A DNA stretch of 47,762 nt from CAYNLY01 sp964398225 (GTDB lineage Bacteria; Pseudomonadota; Zetaproteobacteria; Mariprofundales; Mariprofundaceae). The stretch lies in contig CAYNLY010000005.1 in the NCBI GenBank assembly GCA_964398225.1, positions 1-47,762 on the forward strand, written 5' to 3'. Position numbers and translations under genes: made by a program. A model generated the notes under the pieces. That model was given only the letters and a program-made list of their open reading frames with translations. It was not told the origin of the DNA and ran no database searches. Position 1 is the stretch's first letter, and each line of letters opens with the position of its first letter. Of this stretch, positions 8,623 to 19,021 are shown piece by piece.

Positions 8623-9054
8623 ATGAGCGCCGCGCGCTGGGAACATCTGCACCACGGCGCGGACATTGGCGTGCGCGGGATCGGGCCCACGCCCGAGGCA
8701 GCCTTCGCCCAGGCCGCGCTTGCGCTTTCGGCCGTGATCACCGATCCCGGCCGGGTCCGGCCGGATGTGCCGGTCAACATCCGCCTGGAGGCTCCGGATC
8801 TGGAGGTGCTGCTCGTGGACTGGCTGAACGCCCTGATCTTTGAGATGTCCGCCCGGAACATGCTCTTCGGCCGTTTCGACGTGGACGTCCGGCCTTCGGA
8901 TGCCGGTTTCGTGCTCGAAGCCACGGCCTGGGGCGAACCGGTCGATTGCGAACGCCACCGGCCGGCGGTCGAGGTCAAGGGCGCGACGTTCACCGAACTT
9001 GAGGTGCGCAAGTCTCCCGACGGCTGGCTTGCGCAGTGCGTCGTGGACGTGTGA
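8623..9054 (+). CDS. Archease, RtcB activator
   Basis: Small metal-binding protein that speeds guanylylation of RtcB and lets it turn over many times. The 143-residue sequence has the archease pattern: HGADIGVRGIG near residues 12-22, AFAQAALALSAVITDP, the LLVDWLNALIFEM helix and a C-terminal VVDV. It is followed directly by rtcB with a possible GTGA overlap, the classic archease-rtcB pairing for RNA repair or tRNA splicing-type ligation. Its start lacks a good ribosome-binding site. Confidence 0.93.
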   Translation: MSAARWEHLHHGADIGVRGIGPTPEAAFAQAALALSAVITDPGRVRPDVPVNIRLEAPDLEVLLVDWLNALIFEMSARNMLFGRFDVDVRPSDAGFVLEATAWGEPVDCERHRPAVEVKGATFTELEVRKSPDGWLAQCVVDV

Positions 9055-9059
9055 TCGCA

Positions 9060-10487
9060 ATGGATCTCGACCTGCTCGAACGGATGGACGAAACCACCTG
9101 GCGGATCCCCGCGCGCCCTCCGATGCGGGTGCCCGGCATCCTGTTCGCAAGCCGCGAACTGCTGCAGGCGATGGACGACAAGGTGTTCGAGCAGGTCTGC
9201 AATGTGGCCGCGCTTCCCGGCATCGTCACCGCCTCGTTCGCGATGCCCGACGCCCACTGGGGCTACGGCTTCCCGATCGGCGGCGTGGCCGCCTTCGATC
9301 CGGACGCGGGCGGCGTCGTTTCGGCGGGCGGCGTGGGCTTCGACATTTCCTGCGGCGTCCGACTGCTGACCACGGGCCTGCCCGCTTCGACGATCGAGGA
9401 ACGGAAGGCGGAGATCGCCGATATGCTTGCGCGCGCCATCCCCGCAGGCGTTGGAAGCCGGGGGAAGATCCGGCTGGATCGCCGCGCGATGAAGGCGATG
9501 CTGCTGGGCGGCGCCCGCTGGGCGGTCGAGTCGGGATACGGCGAGCCGGAAGATCTCGAACGCATCGAGGAGAACGGCTGCATGCAGGGCGCCGATCCGG
9601 ACGCCGTATCCGACCGGGCCAAGGAGCGGCAGCGCGACGAAATCGGCACGCTGGGCAGCGGCAATCATTACCTGGAGCTGCAGCGCGTCGAACGCATCCA
9701 TGCGCCCGGAATCGCCCGCGCCTGGGGGCTTGAGGAAGGCGCGCTCGTCGTGAGCATCCACTGCGGCTCGCGCGGGCTTGGCCATCAGATCGGCACCGAC
9801 TACCTGCGCCGCATGGTCGTCGAGGCCTCGCGCCACGGCATCCGGCTGCCCGAACGGGAACTGGCCTGCGCTCCGGTCCGCTCGCCCACCGGAAGGGCCT
9901 ATCTCGGCGCGATGCGCGCCGGCATCAACTGCGCGCTGGCCAACCGGCAGGTGATCACGCACCTGCTCCGCGAATGCTTCGCCCGGCTGATTCCCGAAGC
10001 GCGACTGAGGCTTGTCTACGACGTCTCGCACAACACCTGCAAGGAGGAAACCCACGAGGTCGACGGCGTCGCGCGCCGACTGTTCGTGCACCGCAAGGGC
10101 GCCACGCGCGCGCTTCCTCCCGGCCATCCCGCGCTCCCGGAGGCCTTCCGGGACACCGGCCAGCCGGTGCTGATCGGCGGCACGATGGGCACGGCCTCGT
10201 ATGTGCTTGCGGGCGTGGCAAGCGGCCGGAAGGCCTTCTACTCGGCCTGCCACGGCGCCGGCAGGGCGATGAGCCGCCATGCGGCCACCCGCCGCTGGCG
10301 CGGCCGCGAGGTTGTGGAATGGCTCGCAGGCCGGGGCATCCTGATCCGCTCGCCCAGCATGCGCGGCGTGGCCGAGGAGGCCCCGGAGGCCTACAAGGAC
10401 GTGTCTGCCGTCGTCGATGCTGCCGATGCGGCGGGCCTTGCCCGCAAGGTCGCGAAGCTGATTCCCATCGTCTGCATCAAGGGCTGA
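9060..10487 (+). CDS. rtcB: RNA-splicing ligase RtcB
   Basis: GTP- and Mn-dependent ligase joining RNA 2',3'-cyclic phosphate (or 3'-phosphate) ends to 5'-OH ends. Of 475 residues, typical of the family. Metal and catalytic motifs are present: GVGFDISCGVR (D95, C98), GTLGSGNHYLELQ, HCGSRGLGHQIG, DVSHNTCKEE, and CHGAGRAMSR, whose His at about 398 is the expected guanylylated residue. ATG 9060 is used; a GTG at 9051 overlapping the archease stop as GTGA would add three residues and is equally plausible. The product works with the archease upstream. Confidence 0.95.
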   Translation: MDLDLLERMDETTWRIPARPPMRVPGILFASRELLQAMDDKVFEQVCNVAALPGIVTASFAMPDAHWGYGFPIGGVAAFDPDAGGVVSAGGVGFDISCGVRLLTTGLPASTIEERKAEIADMLARAIPAGVGSRGKIRLDRRAMKAMLLGGARWAVESGYGEPEDLERIEENGCMQGADPDAVSDRAKERQRDEIGTLGSGNHYLELQRVERIHAPGIARAWGLEEGALVVSIHCGSRGLGHQIGTDYLRRMVVEASRHGIRLPERELACAPVRSPTGRAYLGAMRAGINCALANRQVITHLLRECFARLIPEARLRLVYDVSHNTCKEETHEVDGVARRLFVHRKGATRALPPGHPALPEAFRDTGQPVLIGGTMGTASYVLAGVASGRKAFYSACHGAGRAMSRHAATRRWRGREVVEWLAGRGILIRSPSMRGVAEEAPEAYKDVSAVVDAADAAGLARKVAKLIPIVCIKG

Positions 10488-10491
10488 GGCT

Positions 10492-10509
10492 CCCGCCCTA
10501 TCGGGCGGG
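10492..10509. repeat. GC-rich hairpin after rtcB
   Basis: CCCGCCC (10492-10498), loop TATC, GGGCGGG (10503-10509): a perfect 7-bp inverted repeat 4 nt after the rtcB stop. It may stop or process the rtcB transcript, but no U tract follows. It sits where a -35 box for the next gene would be. Confidence 0.5.
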
Positions 10510-10521
10510 GCAAGTGCGCGG

Positions 10522-10527
10522 TATGCT
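10522..10527 (+). promoter_or_regulatory. Possible -10 box of the DedA-family gene
   Basis: TATGCT, 6 nt before the GTG start. No recognisable -35 box at the proper distance; that position falls within the hairpin 10492-10509. Tentative. Confidence 0.3.
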
Positions 10528-10533
10528 GCGGCC

Positions 10534-11133
10534 GTGGAATGGGCGCAACAGTTCGTGGAGCAGTACGGCTACTGGGCCGTCTTTCTCTGGACGTTCATCG
10601 AGGGGGAGAGCGTGTTCATCGCCGCGGCCGCGCTTTCCGCGGCGGGGCTGCTTGTGCCATGGAAGGTCATCCTCGTGGCCGCAACGGGGGCCTTCGCCGG
10701 ACATCTGGCCTTCTTCGCGCTGGGCCGATGGAAGGGCATGGACGTGATCCTCGCCGTGCCCTTCCTGCGCCGCCATTACCCGAAGGCCAACCTGATTCTC
10801 GACCGCTACGCGCACTGGTCGATCTTCATCTTCCAGTATCTCTACGGCACGCGGATCGTCGCCGCGATCCTGTTCGGCTGTTCCAGCATCGGCTTCGGGC
10901 GTTTTGTGGCCCTGCAGGTGGTCAACTGCTTGAGCTGGTCGCTGATCGTCTATTCGGTCGGCCACGCGCTGGGGCTGGCGGGCATGGCGATTCTGCACCG
11001 GTTCGGGGTTGCCGGCCTGATCCTGACCCTCGTTCTCGTGGGCCTCGTGGGCCTGTGGGCCTACTTCCGCTACGGACACCACCATGTCCGCAACCATTTC
11101 CGGCAAAGCTCCGGGGGCGATTCCGAAAGCTGA
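10534..11133 (+). CDS. DedA-family membrane protein
   Basis: A 199-residue polytopic inner-membrane protein. Members of the DedA/VTT superfamily are thought to act as lipid scramblases or flippases; some recycle undecaprenyl phosphate. Visible family features are FIEGESVFIAA near residue 20, the helix around 40-65 and GTRIVAAILFGCSSIGFGRF near 106-125, with further helices at 130-150 and 160-180. The start is GTG (10534) with no Shine-Dalgarno; TATGCT lies exactly 6 nt upstream, suggesting a leaderless mRNA. It stands between rtcB and the Memo-like gene. Confidence 0.9.
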   Translation: MEWAQQFVEQYGYWAVFLWTFIEGESVFIAAAALSAAGLLVPWKVILVAATGAFAGHLAFFALGRWKGMDVILAVPFLRRHYPKANLILDRYAHWSIFIFQYLYGTRIVAAILFGCSSIGFGRFVALQVVNCLSWSLIVYSVGHALGLAGMAILHRFGVAGLILTLVLVGLVGLWAYFRYGHHHVRNHFRQSSGGDSES

Positions 11134-11193
11134 AGACGGGCCCGGACTGGTCTATGCTCAGGACAGGGGGAAGCCCCTTAAGGAGGTGTTCCC

Positions 11194-11970
11194 ATGCGCG
11201 TGCGTCCCGCAGCCGTTGCCGGCATGTTCTATCCCGATCGGGCGGAGGAGCTCCGCGGTTTCATCGAGGATGCGCTGAGCCGCGCGGAAGGCGTTGAGGC
11301 CGGGGCGCGCGCCGTCATCGCACCGCATGCGGGCTACGTCTATTCCGGCTGGACCGCGGCTTTCGCCTACAAGGCGCTTTACGAGGATGCCCGGAGGTTC
11401 ATCATCGTGGGCCCCGCGCACCGGGTTCCCACGCAGGGGCTGGCGGTTCCGACCTCGGAGGTGTTCGATACGCCGCTGGGAGCCGTGCCGGTGGACGATG
11501 CGCTCCGCAAGCTGGCGCTTTCGCTGCCCGAGGTCTATTCCTTCGATGCAACCCATGCCTGGGAACACTCGGTGGAGGTGCACCTGCCCTTCCTGCAGGT
11601 GCTGCATCCGGAGGCTCGCATCCTGCCGCTGGTCGCGGGCCTGATCGACACCGAGGACTGCGCAAGGGTTCTGGACCGTTGCCTGGATCTTGAGGACACG
11701 GCGCTCATCGTCAGTTCCGATCTGTCGCACTACCACCCGTATGAGAATGCGTCCGCGATCGACCGGCAGACGATCGAACGGATCCTCTCCCTCGACGACG
11801 AAATCCGGGGCGAACAGGCATGCGGCTGCGCGGGCGTGAACGCGCTTGCCCGCGTGGCCTCCCGGCGCGGCTGGAAGCCCCGGCTTCTCGACTACAGGAA
11901 CTCCGGGGACACGGCCGGGGATCGGGACGCGGTCGTCGGCTATGCGGCCATCGGCTTCTATCCGGAGTGA
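11194..11970 (+). CDS. amrB: AmmeMemoRadiSam system protein B (Memo-like)
   Basis: A 258-residue Memo-family protein, related in fold to extradiol (LigB-type) dioxygenases. The N-terminus MRVRPAAVAGMFYP is the family signature; putative metal or active-site residues are in APHAGYVYSG, GPAHRVP, HSVEVHLPF, SSDLSHYHP and the CGCAGV Cys. The start has a very strong Shine-Dalgarno (AAGGAGGTG). It is followed 7 nt later by the AMMECR1-like gene and then the radical SAM gene, the conserved trio called AmmeMemoRadiSam. The biochemical role in bacteria is not established. Confidence 0.92.
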   Translation: MRVRPAAVAGMFYPDRAEELRGFIEDALSRAEGVEAGARAVIAPHAGYVYSGWTAAFAYKALYEDARRFIIVGPAHRVPTQGLAVPTSEVFDTPLGAVPVDDALRKLALSLPEVYSFDATHAWEHSVEVHLPFLQVLHPEARILPLVAGLIDTEDCARVLDRCLDLEDTALIVSSDLSHYHPYENASAIDRQTIERILSLDDEIRGEQACGCAGVNALARVASRRGWKPRLLDYRNSGDTAGDRDAVVGYAAIGFYPE

Positions 11971-11977
11971 GGCGGCG

Positions 11978-12558
11978 ATGAACGACATCCGCGAACGGCT
12001 CTACCCGGCGATTGCCCGCGCCGCGATCGCGAAGCGGCTTGGCATCGAATGGCCCGAACCGGACACCGGGCAGGATCCGGCCCTGGCACGCCCGGGCGCA
12101 AGCTTCGTGACCCTGCACAAGCACGGCGCGCTGCGCGGATGCATCGGCTCGCTGAGCGCGCACCGGCCGCTTGCCGAGGACATCGCCGAAAACGCCTGCG
12201 CGGCCGCGTTCGGCGACCCGCGCTTTCCCCCGCTATCTCTCGGCGAGTTTGACGAAATCGACATCGAGGTTTCGGTGCTTTCCAAGCCGGAACCCCTGCC
12301 GGTACGCAGCGAGCAGGAGGCGATCGCACGCCTCAGGCCCGGAAGGGACGGCGTGATCCTCCGCTTCGGCCCGCGCCAGGCCACGTTTCTGCCGCAGGTG
12401 TGGGAGCAGCTGCCCGATCCGGTCCGTTTCCTCGCCCATCTCAAGCTGAAGGCCGGGCTTCCGGCCGACTTCTGGGATCCGGGCGTGGAGCTTGAGATCT
12501 ACTCGGTCGAGAAGTATGCGGAGCGGCCGGACAGGAACCGCCGTACGGAGGGCGCATC

Positions 12559-12562
<4 letters not shown>
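11978..12562 (+). CDS. amrA: AmmeMemoRadiSam system protein A (AMMECR1-like)
   Basis: A 194-residue AMMECR1-domain protein. The family block LHKHGALRGCIGSL near residues 47-60 (with its RGCIG core), the SAHRPLAEDIAENACAA helix, DPRFPPLS and the IDIEVSVLSKPEPL strand are all present. The frame is open further upstream, but ATG 11978 is the start that fits after the Memo stop. It overlaps the radical SAM gene by 4 nt (ATGA). Function is unknown; genome neighbourhood work links it to nucleic-acid or protein modification by the neighbouring radical SAM enzyme. Confidence 0.92.
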
Positions 12563-13650
<1,088 letters not shown>

Positions 13651-13659
13651 GGCCCGGGG

Positions 13660-15444
13660 TCAGGTTTCCTCGGCGTAGAGGGATTCGATCAGATCGGAGT
13701 AGCGCTCGCTGATCACGCGCCGCTTGAGCTTCAAGGTCGGCGTGACCATGCCGTTCGCCTGGGTCCATTCCTCGTCCACGAACGCAAAGCGCCGCACCTG
13801 CATGAAACTGGCCAGATCGTGTTCGTCCATCCGCATCCGGTTCAGCATCCATTCGGCCACCTCGGGATTCGTCTTCCAGTCCCCCGGAAGATCCCGGCCC
13901 TTCTCCCGCCGCCAGACGCTGGCCATGCCTTCCCGATCCGGCACGATCAGCGCGGCCACAAAGGGGCGCCGATCGGCGATGACCATCGCCTGGAGAATGC
14001 ACGGATCCTGCACGAGATGCTGCTCGATCAGCGCGGGCGGCACGTTCTCGCCGTTGGACAGGACCATGATCTCCTTTTTCCGGTCGACGATCTTCACGTA
14101 GCCGTCCTCGTCGATCTCGACGATGTCGCCCGTATGCAGCCAGCCCTCCTCGTCGAATGCCGCCTCGGTTTCCTCCGGCCGGTTCCAGTAGCCCTGCATG
14201 ACCATCGGGCCCTTGACCAGCAGTTCCCCGTCCTCGGCCCGCCGGAGTTCCACGCCGGGCAGTGCGGGCCCGACCGTTTCCGGCTTGATCCTGCCCTCGC
14301 GGTTGACGGTCAGAACCGGTGAGGTTTCCGTGAGTCCGTAGCCGGGCAGCACGGTGATATCGGCGGCGAGCAGAAAGCGCGCCACCTGAGGATGGAGCGC
14401 CGCCCCGCCCGAGATGAACGCGCGCACCCGCCCGCCCAGCTTCTCGCGCAGCGGCGCAAAGGCCAGCGCATCCAGCCGCCGCCACAGCCAGCGCTTGAAG
14501 CCGGAAAGGTCTTCCCCCCGCTGGCGCAGCTCGAACCGCTCGGCGCCGAGCCTAAGCGCCACATCGAAAATGCGCCGCTTGATCGCCGGGCTTTCGGCAA
14601 GCTTCGCCTGAACCCCCGCATAGATTTTTTCGTACAGCCTTGGCACCGAGAGCACGACGGTCGGCCGCACTTCCGGAAGATCCCGCATCAGGGTGGTGAC
14701 GCTTTCCGCATACGCGATCTCCGCGCCGCAGGCCGTGGGCAGGAAGTGCCCGACCGTCCGCTCGAAGGCGTGCGAGACCGGAAGAAACGAAAGAAAGACA
14801 TCGTCTTCCCAGACCGGCACGCCGCCGAGCCCCGCCTCGATGTCGCTGAGAATATTCCCGTGGGTCAGCATCACGCCCTTCGGATGCCCGGTCGTGCCCG
14901 AGGTGTAGATCAGCGTGGCCAGATCCCCGCGGCCGGGCGCGGGCGCCTGCAGGCGGTTGTCCCAGTCGGCGTTTTCCGCGATCGCCATCACGCTTTCGCC
15001 GTCGCCGTGGAACGGAATCATCGGCACATCCATCCCCGCAAGCTTTTCCTGCTGTTCGCCCTCCTCGACGAGCACCACCTTCACGCCGGCGTCCCGGAAC
15101 ACATACTGGACCGCCTCGGCTGGATCGGTGTAATAGGCGGGAACGGTGACCGCGCCCAGCCGGAGGGTTGCGAAATCGCCAAGAAACCAGGCCGGACCGT
15201 TGTGCCCGAGAATCCCGACCCGGTCGCCCGGCGCAACTCCCTTCGATTCCAGCCAGGCCGCCACGCGCAGCACGCCTTGGCTAGCGCGGATGCGAGACCA
15301 GGACTGCCAGACGCCCTCATCGGTGCGATACCGGAACATCGGACGATCCAGCCATTCGGCCGGATTCTCGAGCAGCAGCTCGGCGAGGTTGTCGGCGCGG
15401 GCGGCACGAACGCGGCCCGGGCAATCCCGATCAGGCGAACTCAT
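13660..15444 (-). CDS. Long-chain fatty acid-CoA ligase (AMP-forming)
   Basis: Adenylates fatty acids and transfers them to CoA, the activation step before beta-oxidation. The 594-residue protein has the ANL-superfamily motifs: P-loop LIYTSGTTGHPKG, the YGLTETSP motif, and GWLHTGDIVEIDEDGY with DRKKEIMVLSNGENV hinge region. It resembles the larger FAA1/bubblegum-like branch rather than E. coli FadD. The ATG at 15444 overlaps the end of the fadJ-like gene by 14 nt; upstream in-frame codons belong to that gene's coding region. It is third in the operon after the thiolase and FadJ-like enzyme. Confidence 0.93.
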   Translation of the reverse strand: MSSPDRDCPGRVRAARADNLAELLLENPAEWLDRPMFRYRTDEGVWQSWSRIRASQGVLRVAAWLESKGVAPGDRVGILGHNGPAWFLGDFATLRLGAVTVPAYYTDPAEAVQYVFRDAGVKVVLVEEGEQQEKLAGMDVPMIPFHGDGESVMAIAENADWDNRLQAPAPGRGDLATLIYTSGTTGHPKGVMLTHGNILSDIEAGLGGVPVWEDDVFLSFLPVSHAFERTVGHFLPTACGAEIAYAESVTTLMRDLPEVRPTVVLSVPRLYEKIYAGVQAKLAESPAIKRRIFDVALRLGAERFELRQRGEDLSGFKRWLWRRLDALAFAPLREKLGGRVRAFISGGAALHPQVARFLLAADITVLPGYGLTETSPVLTVNREGRIKPETVGPALPGVELRRAEDGELLVKGPMVMQGYWNRPEETEAAFDEEGWLHTGDIVEIDEDGYVKIVDRKKEIMVLSNGENVPPALIEQHLVQDPCILQAMVIADRRPFVAALIVPDREGMASVWRREKGRDLPGDWKTNPEVAEWMLNRMRMDEHDLASFMQVRRFAFVDEEWTQANGMVTPTLKLKRRVISERYSDLIESLYAEET

Positions 15445-17518
15445 CGAGCACCCCCAGATTCCCGGGCAGATCGAAGCCCAGATCCGCGATCTTCTGACGC
15501 AGCTCCGGGCGGCTCCGCCCTGCGAAATAGCGCAGCAGGCCGCCCCTGAACGGCGGGAAGCCGATGCCGTAGACCATCGCCGCATCCAGATGCGCGGGTT
15601 CCTTCACGATCCCCTCGCGCAGGCAGGCCAGAGCCTCGACCAGCATCGGGACAAGGCAGGCATCGACGATCTCGGCATCCGGCATCGGATCGAGATCGGC
15701 ACCGATCTCGGCGCTGCCCTCCGGAGGCGGAACCAGGGGCAGATACTTGCCGAGCTCCGGATTGAGCCCCCGCTGCTTCCGCCCCTCGTAGACGAAGAAG
15801 CCCGATCCGGATTTCTCGCCCAAAAGACCGTCGTCCACCATGCGCACGAACCAGCCGGGCATCCGGAACCGGTCGCCGAACGCCTGGCCCAGATGCTCGC
15901 CCACATGCCGGCAGATATCGAGCCCGACCCGGTCGGCAAGTTCCAGCGCGCCCATCGGCATGCCGAAGGTCTTCAGCGCCCCGTCCACATGCTCCGGCTT
16001 CTGGCCGCCGCCGACGAGTTCGAGTGCTGAGGCCATGTACGGCATCAGGCAGCGGTTGACGAGAAACCCGGGCGAATCGGCCGTGATCACCGGATACTTG
16101 CCCCAGGCGACGGCGAGCGCGCAGACCTTGTCGAGTACGGCCTCGTCGGTCCTGGGGCCGGCCACGACCTCGACCAGCGGCATCTTCGGCGCCGGATTAA
16201 AGAAGTGCATGCCGGCGATACGCCCGGGGTGCTTCCGCCCTTTCTGCATCTCGGCGATGGCGAGCGACGAGGTGTTGCTGAGCAGCAGGGTGTCCGGCCG
16301 GACCCGGGGCTCGATCCGCTTCCACAGCTCGTTCTTGACCTTGATATCCTCGAGCACGGCCTCGATGACGACATCGGCCTCTTCAAGCCCCGAATCGTCG
16401 AAGGCGGGACGGACCCGGGCAAGCCGGGCTTCCCCCCGCTTCCGGTCGCGTGCGGCCAGCCGGGCGAGCTTCCCAAGCCCCCTGCTCATCGCCTCGGGGG
16501 CGATTTCGTGCAGGTCCACATCCATCGTCCGGGTCGCCACCCAGGCAATCCCGCTGCCCATCACTCCCGCGCCGTAGACCGCGGTTTTCCGCATGGCCGA
16601 CACGGCGTCCTTCGCCCGACGCGCGGCCGGCTGGTGCTTCAGAGCTTCGCCCAGACGGAACACGCGGATCAGATTCTTGCAGGTGGGCGTGACCGCAAGC
16701 CGTCCGAGCGATTCGGCCTCGAGCGCATAGGCCTGGCCGTCCGGCATACCCACGAGATCCTCAAGCAGGCGGACCGTGGCCGGAACCGCCGGATAGGCCA
16801 CCTCCAGCTCCAGATGCCGGAACCGCGCCGTCGCCCGCCGGTGGACCTGCCGGAAGAACAGCCGGCGCGCAGGCCACAGATGCAGCCACCACGGGCGCAC
16901 GCGCCTGCGCCTTGGCTTGCCTTTCGCGCTCAGGTACCGAACGGCCGCATCTTCCTGGCCGGGCTTGATCGCAAGGTCGGCCACACCCGCCCGTCGTGCC
17001 GCGCCGGCATCGAGCGAGCGCCCGCTCAGAATGAGATCGCAGGCACGGATCCAGCCGGTGCGGCGGGGCAGGCGCACGCATCCGCCGAAACCCGGATGGA
17101 TGCCCAGCTTGATTTCCGGAAGCGCGAGCTGCGTCCGGGCATCCTCGACCGCCGCGATGTAGTCGCAGGCGAGCGCGATTTCCAGGCCCCCGCCCATGCA
17201 GGCGCCGCGGACGATTGCCACCGAAACCGACGGCAGCGATTCGATGCGCCGGCAGATCGCCTGACCCCGTTCGGCCAGACGCGTGGCCTCGGCGGCATCG
17301 TCGATCGCGAAGATCGCGTCGACATCGGCGCCAGCGATGAAGCATCCGGGCAGCCCGCTCTCGAGCACCAGGCGCGCCGGCGGATCGGCCTCGAGCGCAT
17401 CCAGATGGGCCTCGAGCTGCTCGATGCAGGGAAGGTCGAGAACGTTGACCGGCCGGTCCTCGCGGGCGAAGCGGAGTCTGGCCTCGTCGTCGTTCCGGAT
17501 CAGGCTTACGACTTCCAT
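15431..17518 (-). CDS. fadJ: Bifunctional enoyl-CoA hydratase / 3-hydroxyacyl-CoA dehydrogenase, FadJ-like
   Basis: Performs the two middle steps of beta-oxidation. Of 695 residues. The N-terminal crotonase domain has both catalytic glutamates, E113 in GGGLEIALACDY and E135 in LPEIKLGIHPGFGG, spaced 22 residues as in FadJ rather than 20 as in FadB. The NAD-binding motif YGAGVMGSG is at about 315-323 and the dehydrogenase His at 438 in GMHFFNPAPKMPLVEVV. A basic stretch KPRRRRVRPWW near 201-211 lies between domains. The start overlaps the thiolase stop by 13 nt. The partner is the FadI-like thiolase, so a FadIJ-type complex is likely. Confidence 0.93.
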   Translation of the reverse strand: MEVVSLIRNDDEARLRFAREDRPVNVLDLPCIEQLEAHLDALEADPPARLVLESGLPGCFIAGADVDAIFAIDDAAEATRLAERGQAICRRIESLPSVSVAIVRGACMGGGLEIALACDYIAAVEDARTQLALPEIKLGIHPGFGGCVRLPRRTGWIRACDLILSGRSLDAGAARRAGVADLAIKPGQEDAAVRYLSAKGKPRRRRVRPWWLHLWPARRLFFRQVHRRATARFRHLELEVAYPAVPATVRLLEDLVGMPDGQAYALEAESLGRLAVTPTCKNLIRVFRLGEALKHQPAARRAKDAVSAMRKTAVYGAGVMGSGIAWVATRTMDVDLHEIAPEAMSRGLGKLARLAARDRKRGEARLARVRPAFDDSGLEEADVVIEAVLEDIKVKNELWKRIEPRVRPDTLLLSNTSSLAIAEMQKGRKHPGRIAGMHFFNPAPKMPLVEVVAGPRTDEAVLDKVCALAVAWGKYPVITADSPGFLVNRCLMPYMASALELVGGGQKPEHVDGALKTFGMPMGALELADRVGLDICRHVGEHLGQAFGDRFRMPGWFVRMVDDGLLGEKSGSGFFVYEGRKQRGLNPELGKYLPLVPPPEGSAEIGADLDPMPDAEIVDACLVPMLVEALACLREGIVKEPAHLDAAMVYGIGFPPFRGGLLRYFAGRSRPELRQKIADLGFDLPGNLGVLDEFA

Positions 17519-18933
17519 GGATCACTCCCGACCAGCACGGCTCCGCCCTGACCACCCCCGATGCACAGGGTGGCGATGCCAAGGCCGCCGTTCGTATCCC
17601 GCTTGAGCTGCCGGAGCAGCGTCAGCACGAGACGGGCGCCGGTCATGCCCACCGGATGCCCGATCGCGATCGCGCCGCCGTGCGCATTGAGCTGCTTCGC
17701 ATCGGGCCTGCCCACGGGCTTCTCGCATACCCGGTGGCGTTCGCAGAAGGTTTTCGATTCGAACGCCTTCAGGCAGGCCAGAACCTGCGCCGCAAAGGCC
17801 TCGTTGATTTCGATCCGGGCAAGATCCCGCATCGACAGCCCGCGGGCGGCAAGCAGCCGGCTCGTCGCGAACACGGGGCCCAGCCCCATCCGGGCGGGGT
17901 CGCAGCCGGCATAGGTCCAGTCGTGCAGATAGCCCAGGATCGGCCAGCCCTCGGCCTCGGCCTTTTCGCGATGCGTCAGCACGAGCATCGCGGCGCCGTC
18001 GGTGATCTGCGAGCTGTTGCCAGCCGTGACCGTGCCGAGCGGCCGTTCGAACACCGGCTTCAGCTTCGCAAGCGCTTCCATCGACTGGCCGGCGCGGATG
18101 CCTTCGTCGCGATGCACGGCCGCGTATCCCGGCGGAGGAAACGCATGCATGACCTCGTCGTCGAACCAGCCGGCCTCCCAGGCCGCATCGGCGCGCTGGT
18201 GGCTCTGCAGCGCGAACGCATCCTGTTCCTCGCGCGAGATCGCGAACTCCCGGGCCAGCACCTCCGCGGTCTGGCCCATGTTCAGGTTCACGGTCGGGTC
18301 GGTGAGCCCTTCCTTGAGTGAAATCCGGGGCCGCCAGGGCGCGGCGAGCATCGCGCGGATCGCCTCCAGTTTCTGGGTCCAGCGCCGGGCCCGGGCCCAT
18401 CGCGCCATTGCCCGGCGGAACTCGTCGTGAAACAGGAGCGGCGCATGCGTCATCGATTCCACGCCGCCCGCGAGCACAACCTCGGCCCGACCCGAGAGAA
18501 TCTTCTCGGCCGCGTCGGTGACCGCCTGCATGCCCGAGGCGCAGTTGCGATGCACGGTATGCGCCGGCACGTGCCGGGGAATCCCGGCGGTCAGCGCGAT
18601 CACGCGCGCGATGTTCGCGGCCTCGGCCGGCTGGATCACGTTGCCGATGATCACCTGATCCAGATCGTCGCGGCTGACGGGCGATCGCGCAAGCACCTCG
18701 CGCACGGCCAGCACGCCCAGATCCACGGCGCTCAAATACTCGAAATAGCCCCCGGCCTTGCCCAGCGGGGTGCGAATGCCGGCGACGACGACGACTTCGC
18801 GGCCGGCGTCGCCCCCGGCCGCGGCCCGGGACCTGGCACGGCGGGTTCGGCTGCCTGTGGACTGACGGCGCGCGCCTTGCGAGCGCCCGCTGGTCGTTTT
18901 CGTGCTTTTCCTGCTGCTGGATTGATCGGCCAT
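17506..18933 (-). CDS. fadI: Acetyl-CoA C-acyltransferase, FadI-like, with basic N-terminal tail
   Basis: Thiolytic last step of beta-oxidation. The catalytic Cys is in HRNCASGMQAV, the His in NAHGGAIAIGHPVG and the second Cys in LCIGGGQGG. An insertion with HDEFRRAMARWARARR in the loop domain is typical of FadI and the mitochondrial trifunctional beta subunit. ATG 18933 is chosen for its AAGGAG Shine-Dalgarno. With this start the product is 475 residues, and the first 40 or so form a low-complexity tail with 12 Lys/Arg and 2 Asp among the first 45 residues, absent from characterised FadI. It heads the operon with fadJ and the acyl-CoA ligase. Confidence 0.92.
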   Translation of the reverse strand: MADQSSSRKSTKTTSGRSQGARRQSTGSRTRRARSRAAAGGDAGREVVVVAGIRTPLGKAGGYFEYLSAVDLGVLAVREVLARSPVSRDDLDQVIIGNVIQPAEAANIARVIALTAGIPRHVPAHTVHRNCASGMQAVTDAAEKILSGRAEVVLAGGVESMTHAPLLFHDEFRRAMARWARARRWTQKLEAIRAMLAAPWRPRISLKEGLTDPTVNLNMGQTAEVLAREFAISREEQDAFALQSHQRADAAWEAGWFDDEVMHAFPPPGYAAVHRDEGIRAGQSMEALAKLKPVFERPLGTVTAGNSSQITDGAAMLVLTHREKAEAEGWPILGYLHDWTYAGCDPARMGLGPVFATSRLLAARGLSMRDLARIEINEAFAAQVLACLKAFESKTFCERHRVCEKPVGRPDAKQLNAHGGAIAIGHPVGMTGARLVLTLLRQLKRDTNGGLGIATLCIGGGQGGAVLVGSDPWKS

Positions 18934-19021
18934 GCCCGCTCCTTGCCGTTTCGATTCCATCGATGCCTAGGCAGTATGTAGTGGAGCCGGCGGCCGTTTG
19001 CAAGGCGCGGCGAAAAGAACG

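Noticed and set aside
18934..19010. Promoter or FadR/PsrA-type operator before the thiolase operon
   Set aside because: A TTGCAA box is visible, but the -10 at proper spacing is poor, and I see no convincing FadR or PsrA palindrome.
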